Shown: in pieces, positions 1 through 8,624 of the stretch
Layout: each line of letters begins with the position of its first letter
Position numbering within the stretch: position 1 is the stretch's first letter
Source: Lachnospiraceae bacterium AC2029
GTDB taxonomy: Bacteria > Bacillota > Clostridia > Lachnospirales > Lachnospiraceae
DNA length: 64,000 nucleotides
Reading direction: 5' to 3'
Assembly: GCA_000703065.1 (NCBI GenBank)
Contig: JNLK01000001.1
Span: forward strand, 3,370,001-3,434,000
Translations under genes and position numbers: made by a program
Notes under the pieces: model-generated
The model's database searches: none
The model's input: only the letters and a program-made list of their open reading frames with translations
What the model was told of the DNA's origin: nothing

Positions 1-471
1 GTCACCATATTTGAACTGAAGATCCTTCACATGGAGTTTCCAAAGGTGACCTATTCCGTTCGTTGCTCCAAAGGGACCTATATCCGCAGTCTTTGCAGAG
101 ATGTGGGAGAGAAGCTGAAGACCGGTGCCATTATGACGGCACTGACCCGAAGATATACCGGTGGGTTTTCGCTGGACCGGGCAGTAACGCTTTCCGAACT
201 GGAAGCGGCGAAGGAAGAGGGACGTCTGTCCGAGTTCGTACTTCCCATGGATGTCCTTTTACAGGATTATCCGGCGCTTCAGTGTACGGAGTATGGAAGA
301 AAGCTTCTTCTGAACGGAAATGCACTCCGTTCCACCTGTGTTACAGATGAAGAGCTGAAGAAGGATCAGATGTACCGGGTTTATCTGGACGGACAGCTTG
401 CGGCCCTGTATCGCTATGATGCAAAGCAGCGACTTTTAAAAAACGAAAAAATGCTATTGGAAAGAGGATAA
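1..471 (+). CDS. truB: tRNA pseudouridine(55) synthase TruB, C-terminal part
   Basis: The open frame runs in from the left edge, so the N-terminal half, with the catalytic Asp, is outside the window. The visible 156 residues carry the TruB signature CSKGTYIRSLCRDVGEKL near the start, then TGAIMTALTRRYTGGF and a divergent C-terminal domain. The family isomerises uridine 55 in the T-loop of tRNAs in the cytoplasm. It ends 4 bp before ribF, and truB-ribF adjacency is a common Firmicutes arrangement, which supports the call. The first ATG in the window (31) is internal and is not the real start. Confidence 0.93.
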   Translation, partial: VTIFELKILHMEFPKVTYSVRCSKGTYIRSLCRDVGEKLKTGAIMTALTRRYTGGFSLDRAVTLSELEAAKEEGRLSEFVLPMDVLLQDYPALQCTEYGRKLLLNGNALRSTCVTDEELKKDQMYRVYLDGQLAALYRYDAKQRLLKNEKMLLERG

Positions 472-475
472 ACAG

Positions 476-1312
476 TTGAATGCGGTAACCATCGGAAAAT
501 TCGACGGCTTTCATAAGGGTCATCAGAAGCTTCTTCAGGAGATGCTGAAAACCGACGTGGACGAAACCATCGTATGCAAGATCGATTTTCCGGGAGCCGG
601 ACTCCTCACAAGGCAGGAACAGGAAGACTATCTGAAGCAGCTGGGGATCCAAAGGCTGGTAAGACTTCCCTTTACAAAGGAATTTGCTGGTAAGACGCCG
701 GAGGAATTTGTCCGGCAGGTGCTTGTGGAAGAACTGGATGCACGACATGTGATCGTGGGTTCGGATTTCCGGTTCGGCTGTAATCGAATCGGAAATGTGG
801 AAACCCTGAGCATGCTTGGAAAGCATTACGGCTTTCAGGTGCATTCCGTGGATAAGCTTCAGATGGACGGAGATCCGGTCAGCTCTACCAGGATCAGGGC
901 GGCCTACGAAGCAGGAGAGATCGAGACGGCAGAAAGGCTGCTGGGACATGAGATCACATTTTCCGGAGTGGTCCTTCACGGAAAGAAGCAGGGGAGGACC
1001 ATAGGATTTCCCACGGTGAACCTGGTCCCCGGGGAAGAGAAGCTTCTTCCGGCATTTGGCGCCTATGGCACATCCGTGACTACGCCCTTCGGAGAGTTCC
1101 GGGCCATAGCCAATATCGGGATACGGCCCACCTTTGATGATGGAGATCAGGTGACCATAGAGGCTCATCTGAAGGATTTTGACGGGGATCTGTATGATCA
1201 GAAGATCCGGATACGGCTCTTAACGTATCTTCGGCCGGAACGGCATTTTGATTCAGTGGAGGATCTTCAGCAGCAGATCCAAAAAGATTTATTATTTTTC
1301 GATTTTACTTGA
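476..1312 (+). CDS. ribF: Bifunctional riboflavin kinase/FAD synthetase RibF
   Basis: RibF makes FMN from riboflavin and then FAD from FMN. The N-terminal nucleotidyltransferase has the GKFDGFHKGHQ motif (residues about 7-17) and SSTRIRAAYEAGE (near 137-149). The riboflavin kinase domain follows with GRTIGFPTVNL (about 174-184). The start is a TTG preceded by AGAGGA inside the last codons of truB, implying translational coupling. At 278 residues it is about 25-30 shorter than typical RibF because the usual leader before the first strand is missing; the nucleotide-binding motif itself is intact, so it should be functional. Confidence 0.93.
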   Translation: MNAVTIGKFDGFHKGHQKLLQEMLKTDVDETIVCKIDFPGAGLLTRQEQEDYLKQLGIQRLVRLPFTKEFAGKTPEEFVRQVLVEELDARHVIVGSDFRFGCNRIGNVETLSMLGKHYGFQVHSVDKLQMDGDPVSSTRIRAAYEAGEIETAERLLGHEITFSGVVLHGKKQGRTIGFPTVNLVPGEEKLLPAFGAYGTSVTTPFGEFRAIANIGIRPTFDDGDQVTIEAHLKDFDGDLYDQKIRIRLLTYLRPERHFDSVEDLQQQIQKDLLFFDFT

Positions 1313-1375
1313 AATCTGCACCAAAAACGGCTATAGTATATAAGGTTGAGTCAATATGACTCGTCCGGTTTAGAA

Positions 1376-1447
1376 GCGCCTGTAGCTCAGTGGATAGAGC
1401 GGTGGCCTCCGGAGCCGCGTGCGTAGGTTCGATTCCTATCAGGCGCA
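1376..1447 (+). tRNA. tRNA-Arg, anticodon CCG
   Basis: All four stems fold: a 7-bp acceptor stem (GCGCCTG with CAGGCGC), a GCTC/GAGC D stem, a 5-bp anticodon stem with loop CTCCGGA (anticodon CCG, reads CGG), a 4-base variable loop and a T stem with loop TTCGATT. The discriminator base is A and CCA is not encoded. A small GAGTCA-ATA-TGACTC hairpin lies just upstream (1348-1362). The gene sits in the 3' flank of ribF. Confidence 0.95.
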
Positions 1448-1524
1448 TCTATAGTCTCAGGGCAGCAGATATGCCTTGGGACTTTTATTTTAATCAAGTG
1501 TTTTCGTACTTATGGAGGATTTCT

Positions 1525-2322
1525 ATGAGCGAGAGTTCAAATAAGTCAAGAGCAAAGCAGTTAAAGATGAGGAAGACCCTGCTGATCATGTGGGCGATCT
1601 TCATTCCGGTTCTGATCGTCGTGATCATTTTCTTTGTGAAGAACAAGGATGAGGTCATGGAGGACATGGGGCTGAAGGAAGCCTATGTCTATGAGGTGGA
1701 TGCGAATCCGGAGATCAACCAGCTGATCAGGAATTATTTCACGGCATATGCTGCCTGTGATCAGATGACCCTGAAGAGTCTGGTGGTGGATCCGTCACAG
1801 TACGATGATATGACGATCGTGGAAAAGAAAGCCTCCGTCGTTACCGGATATAACAACATCAAGTGTTATACGATCCAGGGTCTGACAGAGGATGCGACAG
1901 TAGTATATGTGGTTGCAAATATTTCCATAGCCAATGTGGTAAGCACACCGTTGGATATGAATCCTGCGCTTTACGTTGTGAAAAAGGACGGCAAATATTT
2001 GATCGATAATTCCGCGCTCAGCAAGGAGGTTTCCGACTATATCGCGTCCATGAACCAGAAGGCGGATATTCAGGACCTGATGCAGATGGTCAAGGATGAT
2101 CAGGAGAAATGCGTTGCACAGGATGAAACCTTTCGGATCTTCTATAATCGTCTGACGGATAATCAGAGCGGTTCAGGTCAGTCCTCCGAACAGGCTTCGA
2201 CAGAAGCCGTATCGTCAGAGCAGGCATCCTCCGAACAGGCTTCGACGGAAGCTGCATCGACGGAGCAGGCCTCATCTGAGGAGGCTTCTTCCGAAAAGCC
2301 TGCTGACGGGGCACAGGAATAA
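1525..2322 (+). CDS. Membrane-anchored extracytoplasmic protein with Ser/Gln/Ala/Glu repeats
   Basis: The ATG at 1525 has GGAGG 8 bp upstream and is preferred over an earlier in-frame codon that lies inside the tRNA. The 265-residue protein has a short basic N-terminus, one hydrophobic segment (about residues 22-42), an extracytoplasmic domain of about 160 residues and a tail of imperfect repeats of the type SEQASTEA, SSEQASSEQ, EEASSE. The topology suggests a type-II anchored domain on a flexible low-complexity tail. I do not recognise the folded part and assign no function. The repeat DNA is prone to length change, so the tail may vary between strains. Confidence 0.75.
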   Translation: MSESSNKSRAKQLKMRKTLLIMWAIFIPVLIVVIIFFVKNKDEVMEDMGLKEAYVYEVDANPEINQLIRNYFTAYAACDQMTLKSLVVDPSQYDDMTIVEKKASVVTGYNNIKCYTIQGLTEDATVVYVVANISIANVVSTPLDMNPALYVVKKDGKYLIDNSALSKEVSDYIASMNQKADIQDLMQMVKDDQEKCVAQDETFRIFYNRLTDNQSGSGQSSEQASTEAVSSEQASSEQASTEAASTEQASSEEASSEKPADGAQE

Positions 2323-2331
2323 CAGTTTGGA

Positions 2332-2808
2332 TTAACTGTCTGTTTCTTCCGACTCAACAGCTTCGCCGAACAGCTGCTCCACATCTATTCCGCGATAGGG
2401 GACCGGTGTGGAGAACACGATCTGTGTCTCGGTCTTTCCGAAGGCCTGGAGATGTCCGATGAAGGTATCCAGTTCCTGAGTGCTGGGGAAACAGACCTTG
2501 ATATGCATGGAGAATGCACCCGTCACGCAGTCACACTCCAGTACGTTGGGGCATGCGGCAATGAAGGGATAGAATTCGGGCTTCTGCTTCGGATCCAGAG
2601 ACAGGTTGATAAATGCCGTGATATGGAATCCGAGGGAGAGGGGTTCTACATTTGCATGATAGCCTCCGATGATCCCCTGCTTTTCCAGGCGCTCCAGTCG
2701 TGCGGAGACAGCCGGTGAAGAGAGATAGACCTGGCTTGCCAGATACTTCAACGGATAGCGTGCATTTTCCTGTAACAGGGATAGCAGTTTTATATCGATT
2801 TTATCCAT
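2332..2808 (-). CDS. Lrp/AsnC family transcriptional regulator
   Basis: The 158-residue protein begins MDKIDIKLLSLLQENAR, the standard Lrp/AsnC opening, followed by a helix-turn-helix (YLASQVYLSSPAVSARLERL, residues about 27-46) and a RAM/AsnC ligand-binding half with GAFSMHIKV. Such proteins assemble as dimers to octamers and respond to amino acids. The start at 2808 has AGAGGTG at the right distance; a longer frame upstream lacks a ribosome site. It is transcribed divergently from the pseudouridine synthase gene, with a 98-bp intergenic space that probably holds both promoters. The target is not evident from neighbours. Confidence 0.88.
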   Translation of the reverse strand: MDKIDIKLLSLLQENARYPLKYLASQVYLSSPAVSARLERLEKQGIIGGYHANVEPLSLGFHITAFINLSLDPKQKPEFYPFIAACPNVLECDCVTGAFSMHIKVCFPSTQELDTFIGHLQAFGKTETQIVFSTPVPYRGIDVEQLFGEAVESEETDS

Positions 2809-2906
2809 AATGGCACCTCTGCTTAAATTTATAAACTTTTTCAACATGTTTACTTCACTATTATATAGTGAATCTTTTATTATTGCCAGTATTTTTTAAT
2901 ATTATT

Positions 2907-3611
2907 ATGAATGAGCAGATCAGAATAAATAAATACCTGAGTTCTGCAGGTGTTCTGTCCCGCAGAAAGGCAGATGAAGCGATCGCTGCCGGTGAGGTTG
3001 AGATCAACGGAATGAAAGCCACTATGGGCTCCCAGGTGGTCCCGGGAGATGTGGTGACCTACCGGGGGGAAACAGTGACACCCAGGGCCTCGGTTCATGT
3101 ATACGCATATAATAAACCATTGGGTCAGGTCTGTACCTCTAAGGAGGCTGATAAGGACAGTATTTTCCGGTCGCTGACGCTACCGGTTCCCTGTACCTAT
3201 GTGGGACGGCTGGATAAGAATTCCCAGGGGCTTCTGCTCCTAACAAATGACGGGGATCTGTCAAATGAACTGCAGAAGGCAAGAAACCATCATGAGAAGG
3301 AATATGTGGTTCGGGTAGATAAGCCCGTGACAGCGCAGTTTTTGAAACAGATGTCGGAGGGCGTGGAGATCCTGGATACTGTGACCCGGCCGTGTAAGGT
3401 CGTAAAACAGGGACAGAATACCTTTCGGATCATCCTTACACAGGGCCTGAACCGTCAGATCCGACGAATGTGTGATGCGCTGGATTATAAAGTCGTATTT
3501 CTGAAGCGGATCCGTGAGTGCAATATCCTTCTGGGTGAACTGAAGCCGGGAGAATACCGGGAGATTCAGGGAGAAGAGCTGAGGATCCTGAGAGGGCATG
3601 CGGCCCACTGA
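2907..3611 (+). CDS. RluF-like 23S rRNA pseudouridine synthase (RsuA/RluB/E/F family)
   Basis: An S4 RNA-binding domain opens the protein (INKYLSSAGVLSRRKADEAI), followed by the pseudouridine synthase core with the catalytic Asp in GRLDKNSQGLLLLTNDGD and the late motif QGLNRQIRRMCDAL. Spacing and the HHEKEYVVRVDKP segment resemble RluF (23S rRNA position 2604) more than RsuA or RluB, a judgement by eye. It has 234 residues from ATG 2907; an upstream TTG would add a hydrophobic leader atypical of the family. It probably acts on rRNA in the cytoplasm. Confidence 0.85.
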   Translation: MNEQIRINKYLSSAGVLSRRKADEAIAAGEVEINGMKATMGSQVVPGDVVTYRGETVTPRASVHVYAYNKPLGQVCTSKEADKDSIFRSLTLPVPCTYVGRLDKNSQGLLLLTNDGDLSNELQKARNHHEKEYVVRVDKPVTAQFLKQMSEGVEILDTVTRPCKVVKQGQNTFRIILTQGLNRQIRRMCDALDYKVVFLKRIRECNILLGELKPGEYREIQGEELRILRGHAAH

Positions 3612-3699
3612 GATATGAGAATACCGGAGTAAAAGCAGGAATGTCTCCGGACAATGATCCGAAGCAGGTAGAGCGAAAGATCTTTATGGGGAATTGATT

Positions 3700-5670
3700 A
3701 TGGCAGAAACAGAAAAAATGAATCGCATGAAGGAACTCGTGCAGATCCTGTCTGAGGCCTCAAAGGCTTATTACATGGAAGACAGGGAGATCATGAGTAA
3801 CTTTGAATATGATAAGCTGTACGATGAGCTTCTGGCGCTGGAGAAGGAGACCGGTGTCATCCTTTCGGACAGCCCGACCCAGAAGGTAGGTTACGAGGTG
3901 GTAAGCTCCCTCCCGAAGGAAGCGCATCCGTCCCCCATGCTTTCCCTGGATAAGACCAAAGAGGTAGAAGCACTGCAGGCCTGGCTGGGAGATCATGAGG
4001 GAGTGCTTTCCTGGAAACTGGACGGACTCACGGTAGTACTGACCTATGAGAACGGAGTCCTCACCAAGGCAGTGACCCGAGGTAACGGAGAGATCGGAGA
4101 GGTGATCACTCCAAATGCACGGACCTTTAAGAATATCCCCAAGAGCATTCCTGTAAACGGCAGGTTTACCGTTCGTGGGGAAGCCATCATTTTCTATTCG
4201 GACTTTAACGCCCTGAACGAGACCATCGCAGATGCGGAAGCAAAATACAAGAATCCCAGAAACCTCTGCAGTGGTTCCGTCCGCCAGTTGAACAGTGAGA
4301 TCACGGCACAGAGAAATGTTCGTTTCTTTGCTTTCTCCATGGTGGATCCCGAAGACGCGAAACTGGCAGAGAAGGTGGGAGGAACCATCAGGGAACGGTT
4401 TGAGTTCCTTCGCTCCATTGGATTTGATACCGTAGATTACAGAATGGTGACCATGAGTGATCTTCCCGAGAATGTACGTTGGTTCTCCGAAGCCATTGCA
4501 TCGAATGATTTTCCGTCGGATGGTCTGGTCCTGTCCTATAATGATATCGCCTATGGTCGTTCCCTCGGACGAACCGCCAAGTTCCCGCGGGATTCGATCG
4601 CATTTAAATGGCAGGATGAAGAGGCGGAGACCACGCTCCTGGATGTGGAGTGGAGCCCGTCCCGTACCGGACTCATCAATCCGGTTGCCATCTTTGAACC
4701 TGTTGAGTTGGAAGGAACCGTGGTTCAGCGCGCCAGCGTGCATAATATCAGCATCATGAAGGAACTGGCTCTGGGAAAGGGTGACAGGATCAAGGTCTAT
4801 AAGGCAAATATGATCATTCCCCAGATTTCCGAGAATCTGACCCGTTCCGGTTTGCTGACGATTCCGGATACCTGTCCCGCCTGTGGTCATCCGACAGTCA
4901 TAAAGAACGAAAATGATACAGAGACACTGAACTGTCCGAATCCGGAATGTCCGGCAAAGGACCTGAAAAGATTTTCTCTTTATGTATCCAGAAATGCCAT
5001 GAATATCGACGGAATCTCCGAGGCAACTTTGGAGCGCTTTATCGATCAGGGCTTCCTGAAACAGCTTTCGGATCTTTATCATCTGGACAGATATAAGGAC
5101 GAGATCGTAGCTATGGATAAGCTGGGAGAGAAGTCCTATGCGAATCTGATCGCCAGTGTGGAGGCTTCCAGATCCGCGCATCTGGCAAATCTGATCTACG
5201 CACTTGGGATTCCGAATGTGGGTCTTTCCAATGCCAAGCTGATCGTGAAGCATTTTGATCAGGATCCGGAGAACTGTTTTGATGCACCCTATGAGGAACT
5301 TTGTGAGATCGAAGGGATCGGAGCGGTGATCGCGGAAAGCTACGTGGCATTTTTCGCAGATGAAGGCCACAGATCCGAACTGGACAGCCTACTTAAGGAG
5401 CTTGTCCTGGTGAAGGAGGAGAGCAGTCTTCCCCAGGATCTGGCCGGTAAAACATTTGTGATCACCGGAAGTCTGGAATCCTATCCGAACAGAGATGCCC
5501 TGAAGAAGGAAATCGAAGACCGCGGCGGCAAGGTGGCCGGCTCTGTCAGTGCGAAGACCTCGTATCTGATCAATAACGATATCACCTCAACCTCCGGAAA
5601 GAATAAGAAAGCAAAGGAACTTGGGGTTCCGATCATCACCGAAGCAGACTATGTCTCCGGTAATCTGTAG
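3700..5670 (+). CDS. ligA: NAD-dependent DNA ligase LigA
   Basis: LigA seals nicks in DNA using NAD+. The 656-residue protein shows the Ia domain, the adenylation motif WKLDGLTVV (catalytic Lys about 106), an OB fold, a four-Cys zinc finger (CPACGHP and CPNPECPAKD, about 393-415), helix-hairpin-helix repeats around GIPNVGLSNAKL and a C-terminal BRCT domain (AGKTFVITGSLESYPNRDAL). ATG 3700 is chosen over TTG 3694 because GGGGA sits 7 bp before it. Length is normal for the family. It is an essential replication and repair gene and marks this stretch as core chromosome. Confidence 0.96.
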   Translation: MAETEKMNRMKELVQILSEASKAYYMEDREIMSNFEYDKLYDELLALEKETGVILSDSPTQKVGYEVVSSLPKEAHPSPMLSLDKTKEVEALQAWLGDHEGVLSWKLDGLTVVLTYENGVLTKAVTRGNGEIGEVITPNARTFKNIPKSIPVNGRFTVRGEAIIFYSDFNALNETIADAEAKYKNPRNLCSGSVRQLNSEITAQRNVRFFAFSMVDPEDAKLAEKVGGTIRERFEFLRSIGFDTVDYRMVTMSDLPENVRWFSEAIASNDFPSDGLVLSYNDIAYGRSLGRTAKFPRDSIAFKWQDEEAETTLLDVEWSPSRTGLINPVAIFEPVELEGTVVQRASVHNISIMKELALGKGDRIKVYKANMIIPQISENLTRSGLLTIPDTCPACGHPTVIKNENDTETLNCPNPECPAKDLKRFSLYVSRNAMNIDGISEATLERFIDQGFLKQLSDLYHLDRYKDEIVAMDKLGEKSYANLIASVEASRSAHLANLIYALGIPNVGLSNAKLIVKHFDQDPENCFDAPYEELCEIEGIGAVIAESYVAFFADEGHRSELDSLLKELVLVKEESSLPQDLAGKTFVITGSLESYPNRDALKKEIEDRGGKVAGSVSAKTSYLINNDITSTSGKNKKAKELGVPIITEADYVSGNL

Positions 5671-5743
5671 GAATCTCAGTCACATTTCCCGGTACGGGAG
5701 TGAGGGATTCTACCATAGTACATAATCAGGGGAGGAATTAAAA

Positions 5744-6664
5744 ATGCCCATTAGAATAGACAATGACCTGCCTGTAAAGAAAATCCTGGAAGATGAAAAT
5801 ATCTTCGTTATGGATGAGAACCGTTCCAACAGTCAGGATATCCGACCGATCGATATCCTGATCCTGAATCTTATGCCGTTAAAGGAGAATACGGAACTGG
5901 AGCTGCTCCGCAGTCTTTCGAATACACCACTGCAGGTAAATATCAACTTCATCCGTACATCCTCCTATGAATCGAAGCATACTTCCAAAGAGCATCTTCA
6001 TCAGTTCTATCGGAAGTTTAAGGAGGTTCGTTCTCATAGATGGGATGGTCTGATCATCACCGGTGCACCCGTGGAAAAGCTGGACTTTGAAGAAGTGGAG
6101 TACTGGCCGGAGCTTGTGGATATCATGGATTGGTCAGAGAAGGCGGTGACCTCTACATTCCATATCTGCTGGGGAGCACAGGCCGGACTCTATTATCGCT
6201 ATGGTATCCCGAAGTACGAAATGGAGAAGAAACTCTCCGGCGTATACAGGATGACGACTTTCCATAAGCGGACAGAGCTGATACGCGGATTCGATGATAC
6301 CTTCCTGATTCCTCAGTCACGTTATACCAGTGTGGACCGGGAGGCCGTCGAGAAGGATCCACGTCTTGAGATCGTTGCGGATTCCGAAGAGTGCGGACCC
6401 TGCATCATCATCGGAGACGGCGGGAAGAACATCTTTGTAACAGGACATCCGGAATATGATATCCTGACACTGGATTCCGAGTATCATCGTGATCTGGGCA
6501 AGGGACTCAATCCCGATATTCCGGTCAATTATTATCCGAATGACGACCCGACACAGAAGCCCATGAGATCCTGGCGGTGTCATGCGAACACACTTTATAC
6601 GAACTGGCTCAATTATTACGTGTACCAGCAAACTCCGTACAACTGGACGAACGAGAAGGCGTAG
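5744..6664 (+). CDS. metA: Homoserine O-acetyltransferase (MetA family)
   Basis: MetA acylates homoserine in methionine synthesis. The 306 residues align along the whole E. coli MetA, with the nucleophile Cys in FHICWGAQAGL (about 142), His/Glu in GHPEYDILTL and the conserved end NYYVYQQTPYNW. Residue 111 is Glu (GAPVEKL). In this family Glu111 is reported to go with acetyl-CoA and Gly111 with succinyl-CoA, so acetyl transfer is expected. GGGGAGG precedes the ATG. The last four codons (Asn-Glu-Lys-Ala) appear to be supplied by the inserted island: a second copy of this gene end with a different tail lies at 46456. Confidence 0.94.
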   Translation: MPIRIDNDLPVKKILEDENIFVMDENRSNSQDIRPIDILILNLMPLKENTELELLRSLSNTPLQVNINFIRTSSYESKHTSKEHLHQFYRKFKEVRSHRWDGLIITGAPVEKLDFEEVEYWPELVDIMDWSEKAVTSTFHICWGAQAGLYYRYGIPKYEMEKKLSGVYRMTTFHKRTELIRGFDDTFLIPQSRYTSVDREAVEKDPRLEIVADSEECGPCIIIGDGGKNIFVTGHPEYDILTLDSEYHRDLGKGLNPDIPVNYYPNDDPTQKPMRSWRCHANTLYTNWLNYYVYQQTPYNWTNEKA

Positions 6665-6830
6665 AAGCCTTGAAATACCAGTGTTTATGCGGGTTGCAGG
6701 GGATCGGAGAGTGGGTTAAACCGAAGGGCGGATTTTCACGTAAAATCACGTATTTTCACTTTTTACACCAAAAAATGGTGTAGTAAATGGTGTAGTAAAA
6801 TAAAAAAATGGTGTAGTTAACATAACGTAA
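6613..6830. repeat. Left attachment site (attL) and arm-type repeats of island 1
   Basis: The metA-end repeat spans 6613-6649. After the metA stop, 6668-6695 (CTTGAAATACCAGTGTTTAT and following) and 6727-6758 (GGGCGGATTTTCACG and following) also recur beside the right repeat. Then come three direct AAATGGTGTAG units (6773-6783, 6785-6795, 6806-6816) and one inverted copy (about 6763-6770). Direct short repeats beside a core are typical arm-type binding sites of Tn916/lambda-like integrases. The unit AAATGGTGTA also occurs twice at the end of the integrase gene (46348-46367), which ties both ends to the same integrase. Confidence 0.8.
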
Positions 6831-6856
6831 AATTAGCTATTCACTGCATTGCAATT

Positions 6857-6913
6857 AAGAAGGCGTTTGTCTCATGCTTCACGTATGGCATTTGGCGATT
6901 GCCTTCTTTTTTT
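6857..6913 (+). terminator. Rho-independent terminator downstream of metA/attL
   Basis: AAGAAGGC (6857-6864) pairs with GCCTTCTT (6901-6908), closing a long loop, and is followed by a T run. A terminator of similar placement, with the same downstream TCCTTTATAAT promoter box, follows the second attachment site at 46678, so the whole block is paralogous. Confidence 0.65.
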
Positions 6914-6983
6914 GTGCCTCAAAATCCTTTATAATGTCATATGACGACGGATAACTAATCATCAAGGGAAGGAGAGGACGCAT

Positions 6984-7589
6984 ATGTGTTGTCGGTACTA
7001 TATCGAGGAAACAAATGAGATGCAGGCAATCGTGAGTGACATGATGCGGTCCTCCCTTGTTCGGAAATGGAACGAGCTGTATCCGATAAAGACCTATGGG
7101 GAGATGAGTCCTACCGACATCGTGCCGGTGATCGCTTCGAATCGGAACCGACAGCGGGCAGTCTTTCCGATGAAATGGGGATTTACCGGAAAGACGCTGC
7201 TGATGAACGCCCGTGTAGAGACAGCTTCAGTAAAACCAACATTCAGGGATTCTTGGAAGAGTCACAGGTGTATTGTCCCTGCTTCGTATTATTATGAGTG
7301 GGAGCATCTGATCGGAAATAACGGGAAGACGAAGACTGGGGATAAATACGCAATCCAGCCCCGGGGCAGCAGTATGACATGGCTTTGTGGGCTGTATCGA
7401 TTTGAGAATAATATGCCGTTCTTCGTTATTCTGACCAGAGAACCAGGAGAGCAGATCCGTTTCATCCATGACCGGATGCCGCTGATCCTGCCGGAGCATC
7501 TGGTGAATACATGGATTGATCCAGATGAGGATCCGGAAGAACTGGTTAAGGAAGCGTTGACGGATGTGGTGGCGGAGAAGGCGGGATGA
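6984..7589 (+). CDS. SOS response-associated peptidase (SRAP; YedK/HMCES family)
   Basis: The protein opens with Met-Cys-Cys-Arg-Tyr. Cys2, exposed after Met removal, is the residue that forms the thiazolidine crosslink to abasic sites in single-stranded DNA in this family. The remaining active-site pieces are present: Asn in NARVETASVKPTFRDSW, Glu in ASYYYEWEH and His in IHDRMPLIL. The length of 201 residues is normal. GGAAGGAG lies upstream and a TATAAT box at 6930-6935. It is the first gene of the island and fits with the SOS-controlled polymerase operon further in, though no SOS box is visible directly upstream of it. Confidence 0.92.
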   Translation: MCCRYYIEETNEMQAIVSDMMRSSLVRKWNELYPIKTYGEMSPTDIVPVIASNRNRQRAVFPMKWGFTGKTLLMNARVETASVKPTFRDSWKSHRCIVPASYYYEWEHLIGNNGKTKTGDKYAIQPRGSSMTWLCGLYRFENNMPFFVILTREPGEQIRFIHDRMPLILPEHLVNTWIDPDEDPEELVKEALTDVVAEKAG

Positions 7590-7601
7590 TTGGAGGTTAA
7601 C

Positions 7602-8111
7602 ATGGCAAAGGTATTTCTTATGTGCGGAAAGATCTGCAGTGGAAAGTCTACTCATGCTGAAGAACTTAGAAAGGAACATAGGGCTGTAGTTTTATCCGTG
7701 GATGAGATTACTTTGGCACTTTTTGGTGGCAATCCCGGGGAGAAACTTGATGAGTACGTGGAAAAGTCAGAAGAGTATCTTTATCGAAAGTCTCTGGATA
7801 TCCTTGAAATGGGGATCAATGTGGTTTTGGATTGGGGGTTCTGGACAAAGAGGGAACGTGATTATGCAAGGAACTACTATGGATCCAGGGACATTGCCTA
7901 TGAATTCCACTATATCGACATCAGTGATCAGGAGTGGCATCGTCGTTTGCAGAAAAGAAATCAGGATATAAAGGAACATAAGATCGAAGCATATTTTGTG
8001 GATGATGGGCTGGCAGCGAAGTTTGAGGCTATCTTTGAGAAGCCGGATGATATTGAAATGGATCAGATGTTATCAGAAGCAGATAATAAAACGACTCTCC
8101 ATCAGGAATAG
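7602..8111 (+). CDS. P-loop AAA-type ATPase/kinase-like protein
   Basis: The protein has 169 residues with a Walker A motif near the N-terminus (MCGKICSGKST), an SVDE segment suited to a phospho-acceptor site and LDWGFWTKRERD as a probable second motif. This pattern is that of AAA_33-type small kinases (polynucleotide kinase, zeta toxin and chloramphenicol phosphotransferase relatives). The substrate cannot be told. ATG 7602 is chosen because GGAGG (7592-7596) precedes it; the earlier TTG overlaps that site. It begins 12 bp after the SRAP stop and is likely cotranscribed with it. No antitoxin-like neighbour is visible, so a toxin role is not supported. Confidence 0.75.
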   Translation: MAKVFLMCGKICSGKSTHAEELRKEHRAVVLSVDEITLALFGGNPGEKLDEYVEKSEEYLYRKSLDILEMGINVVLDWGFWTKRERDYARNYYGSRDIAYEFHYIDISDQEWHRRLQKRNQDIKEHKIEAYFVDDGLAAKFEAIFEKPDDIEMDQMLSEADNKTTLHQE

Positions 8112-8121
8112 GTTGGATTGT

Positions 8122-8162
8122 TCTCTCGACAGGGCAAAAATGCCTTGTCGGGAGATTTTTTT
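8122..8162 (+). terminator. Rho-independent terminator after the P-loop gene
   Basis: TCTCTCGACAGGGCA pairs with TGCCTTGTCGGGAGA across an AAAA loop, with two weak pairs, followed by a run of T. Confidence 0.85.
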
Positions 8163-8238
8163 GTTTCCGGATCTAAATTTGAGATTTTTTCATTGTGATT
8201 ATCGTGAGAAACAGAAGGAAATAAGGGTGGGGAATTAG

Positions 8239-8280
8239 TGCTCGGATGGCGTTCTTGCTGTCCGAGCATTTTTTTTTGTT
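8239..8280 (+). terminator. Second rho-independent terminator
   Basis: TGCTCGGA (8239-8246) and TCCGAGCA (8261-8268) form a perfect stem with a 14-base loop, followed by about nine T. It lies in the 583-bp gene-free stretch 8112-8694, which otherwise holds only the hairpin cluster and the TetR promoter. Confidence 0.85.
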
Positions 8281-8428
8281 TCTGTGCAAGGATTCTGCAA
8301 GAGTCGGTGGTGTATTCTATGTGCAGAAACAGGGAAACAACTTGAAATATAGGAAAGCGAGGTAAGCCAAATGAATAGATTGATCGAGATTTATGATGTA
8401 ATTCGAAATTGTATTTAGGATACTTTTT

Positions 8429-8487
8429 TTCCGGCAAAGGATGGCCGGAACAAAACCCCGCTTCGCGGGGCAACTTCTTCGGAGTTG
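8429..8487 (+). repeat. Cluster of three adjacent hairpins
   Basis: Three perfect or near-perfect hairpins follow one another: TTCCGGC/GCCGGAA (8429-8450), CCCCGC-TTC-GCGGGG (8456-8470) and CAACTTC-TTC-GGAGTTG (8471-8487). No gene covers them. A similar series (long GC hairpin, CGCTTCGC element, TTC-loop hairpin) occurs at 56350-56411. This may be a small repeated element or a structured RNA; I do not recognise a named family. Confidence 0.5.
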
Positions 8488-8624
8488 GGCGCCTATACCT
8501 TCCCCAACGAGCAGGCTTTGTATTGGAGCTTGCTCGTTTACATTATAGACCGGAATGTGGACTGCATATATCACGCAGAAAACTTTCCGGGCTTTGTGTT
8601 TCCTTCAAGCTGAAAGAAGTATGA

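Noticed and set aside
3760-5370. 536-codon open frame on the minus strand
   Set aside because: It lies antisense within ligA, has no family motif and no ribosome site; ligA has complete motifs. It is a shadow frame.
5671-5743. SAM riboswitch or T-box before metA
   Set aside because: The gap to ligA is only 73 bp and shows no conserved riboswitch core, too short for a T-box or SAM-I element.
7602-8111. Zeta-type toxin of a toxin-antitoxin pair
   Set aside because: No small antitoxin gene lies next to it, and the P-loop family includes many non-toxin kinases.
8239-8268. Regulatory dyad for the TetR gene at 8695
   Set aside because: The perfect stem is followed by a long T run, so it is a terminator; the TetR dyad lies at 8649-8676.
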